Assembly (NCBI GenBank): GCA_019722365.1
Contig: JADFUC010001534.1
Coordinates: forward strand, 62,001-126,000
DNA length: 64,000 nt
Direction: 5' to 3'
Source of the DNA: Lithospermum erythrorhizon
Lineage: Eukaryota > Streptophyta > Magnoliopsida > Boraginales > Boraginaceae
The notes below the pieces were generated by a model. That model did no database searches. It saw only the letters and a list, made by a program, of their open reading frames with translations, and had not been told where the DNA came from. Position numbers and translations under genes: made by a program. Below are positions 62,955-64,000 of this stretch, in pieces; within the stretch, counting starts at the first letter, position 1, and every line of letters starts with the position of its first letter.

Positions 62955-64000
62955 TCACATTTTCTTGTAAATCTTAACGTTTCTCCATCTTGATTCCATA
63001 CGTTGACTCGGTGCATTTTGTGTATAAACTCCAAACTTGAAATACTTGGTTCCTGGCCCTCTATCTGCCACGTCAAGCTTCTGAACTCCATTTATGAATA
63101 TTGTAATTTGCCCCTCATCTGCATTATGTATTACATTTAACCTCAACCATCTATTGTATACATTGCTCTCAATCACTTCTTCTCTGTAGCGTTTTATTTG
63201 GCCATTGTAAACCCTCAATTGCAAAGTTGAAGCTGATACTTCTCCCCCAAAAATTTGCATTATGGAGACCCCTGATGTTCCTCTTGGTATGTATACATGG
63301 CCTTCGAATTGATGGACTCCAGAGGTGTAGTCTTGCCCCTACAAGATTATGGTCAAGAACATGAACTCCAGTGAACAATGGAAATAAGAGTAAAATGCAT
63401 CATTAGTACAAACATATGTTTGTTTCTTATACTTCGTGGGTCATCCTCGCAGTTTCAATTACCTAAGATCATGACACATGTATCGTTTGTTACATTTCGT
63501 CTGAGTTTGACGGATGTAATTGTCAAATTACAGTTCTGTCCCAAATAGTTACATTATTGAAAATTAGTGTTGAAAGGTAAGCGCGAGTATTTTGCGATAT
63601 AGTCTCATAGTGACAAATGTTGTATAATGATCCCAATATTATTATCTTCGGTTAATATAGCAAATAGTATCGCGCGAAAGTATAATTGATAGTGGGCTCT
63701 AATATATGTAAGAACATGAATATTCTTGTTGTCTAGATAGAACTATAGAAGCTAAGTAATAGTTCAATAACTTAATGATCATTAAAATCTCCCAGTTAAA
63801 TTATCATCGAAAACGTACCAGAACGTGAGCTTCGGTTCGAGGTTTAGTGTCAGTGTTGAGCTTAAAGGGTTTATCATTGGAAAAAACCCAAAACCTTCGG
63901 ACACCACCAAGGTTACTGTATCGTTGTCCTATTGGTTCGTTATATGGCTTTTGCAAATCCAAAGTGAATGGCACAGAGGTGAAGCCATCTATAGGATCAG
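62955..64000 (-). CDS. Citrate-binding-protein-like (PL7/alginate-lyase-2 fold), 5' partial
   Basis: The product is related to the vacuolar citrate-binding protein of rubber latex, which shares the jelly-roll fold of PL7 alginate lyases. Two exons are visible, 63819-64000 (enters from outside the window) and 62955-63338, separated by a 480-bp intron. They encode about 188 residues without the signal peptide and start. Motifs are DPIDGFTSVPF near the N side, RRFWVFSNDKPF, KPRTEAHVLGQDY, the block SGVHQFEGHVYIPRGTSGVS, IMQIFGG, YNRWLRLNVIHN and YFKFGVYTQN near the C terminus. True lyases have RxExR, Q-I/V-H and YFKAGxYNQ. Here Phe stands in place of the catalytic His (QIF) and the RxExR Arg is lost (RTEAH), so binding rather than catalysis is likely. 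Its ligand is inferred from family only. Confidence 0.88.

Overview
This window is nuclear DNA from a flowering plant, very probably a eudicot. The evidence is a set of intron-split genes with GT-AG borders and plant-specific products (a chloroplast one-helix protein, a phytocyanin-like protein, a plant RABG3-type Rab7, an ROH1/DUF793 protein), a high A+T background, many Stowaway-type MITEs, and Ty1/copia and Ty3/gypsy chromovirus retrotransposons primed by initiator tRNA-Met. I cannot name the species from sequence alone.

Layout. 1-5060: decayed repetitive DNA without a convincing gene. 5063-9816: a badly broken Ty1/copia element (gag, protease, integrase, RT and RNase H remnants in order on +). 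9826-10410: a duplicated 'GTGGGACAATCACATG' repeat block with an inverted tail. 10411-14540: a dead hAT DNA transposon. 14912-20324: two convergent genes, RAB7/RABG3 (+) and choline kinase (-), with stop codons only about 300 bp apart. 20325-25200: intergenic, rich in MITEs. 25449-26497: OHP2 (+). 26500-30690: intergenic, with a 646-bp long-TIR element and a minisatellite. 30691-32301: a phytocyanin-like gene (+). 32590-42235: gene-free, with several unusual repeats, including a 2.7-kb fold-back element (37364-40078). 42236-54548: a Ty3/gypsy chromovirus (Tekay-like, minus strand, LTRs about 2.5 kb) inserted into a solo LTR of its own family; the solo LTR still has a perfect 5-bp target-site duplication. 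54549-57000: a 36-bp perfect inverted repeat and MITEs. 57000-58142: an intact ROH1/DUF793 gene (-). 58200-62950: intergenic. 62955-64000: 3' part of a citrate-binding-protein-like gene (-), cut by the window edge.

The genes do not form a pathway together. They are ordinary housekeeping or cell-biology genes: vesicle traffic to the vacuole (Rab7), phosphatidylcholine synthesis (choline kinase), photosystem assembly (OHP2), cell surface (phytocyanin-like), exocyst/cell-wall-related (ROH1) and possibly vacuolar citrate binding. I did not find a novel defence or metabolic system. The points most worth following are the altered C terminus and unusual first exon of the choline kinase, the phytocyanin that has lost most of its copper ligands, the nested solo-LTR/full-length chromovirus, two non-coding elements with long inverted arms, and an over-represented 9-mer (TACTCCGTA). 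Exon borders were read by eye from splice sites and family similarity, so single-base errors are possible.
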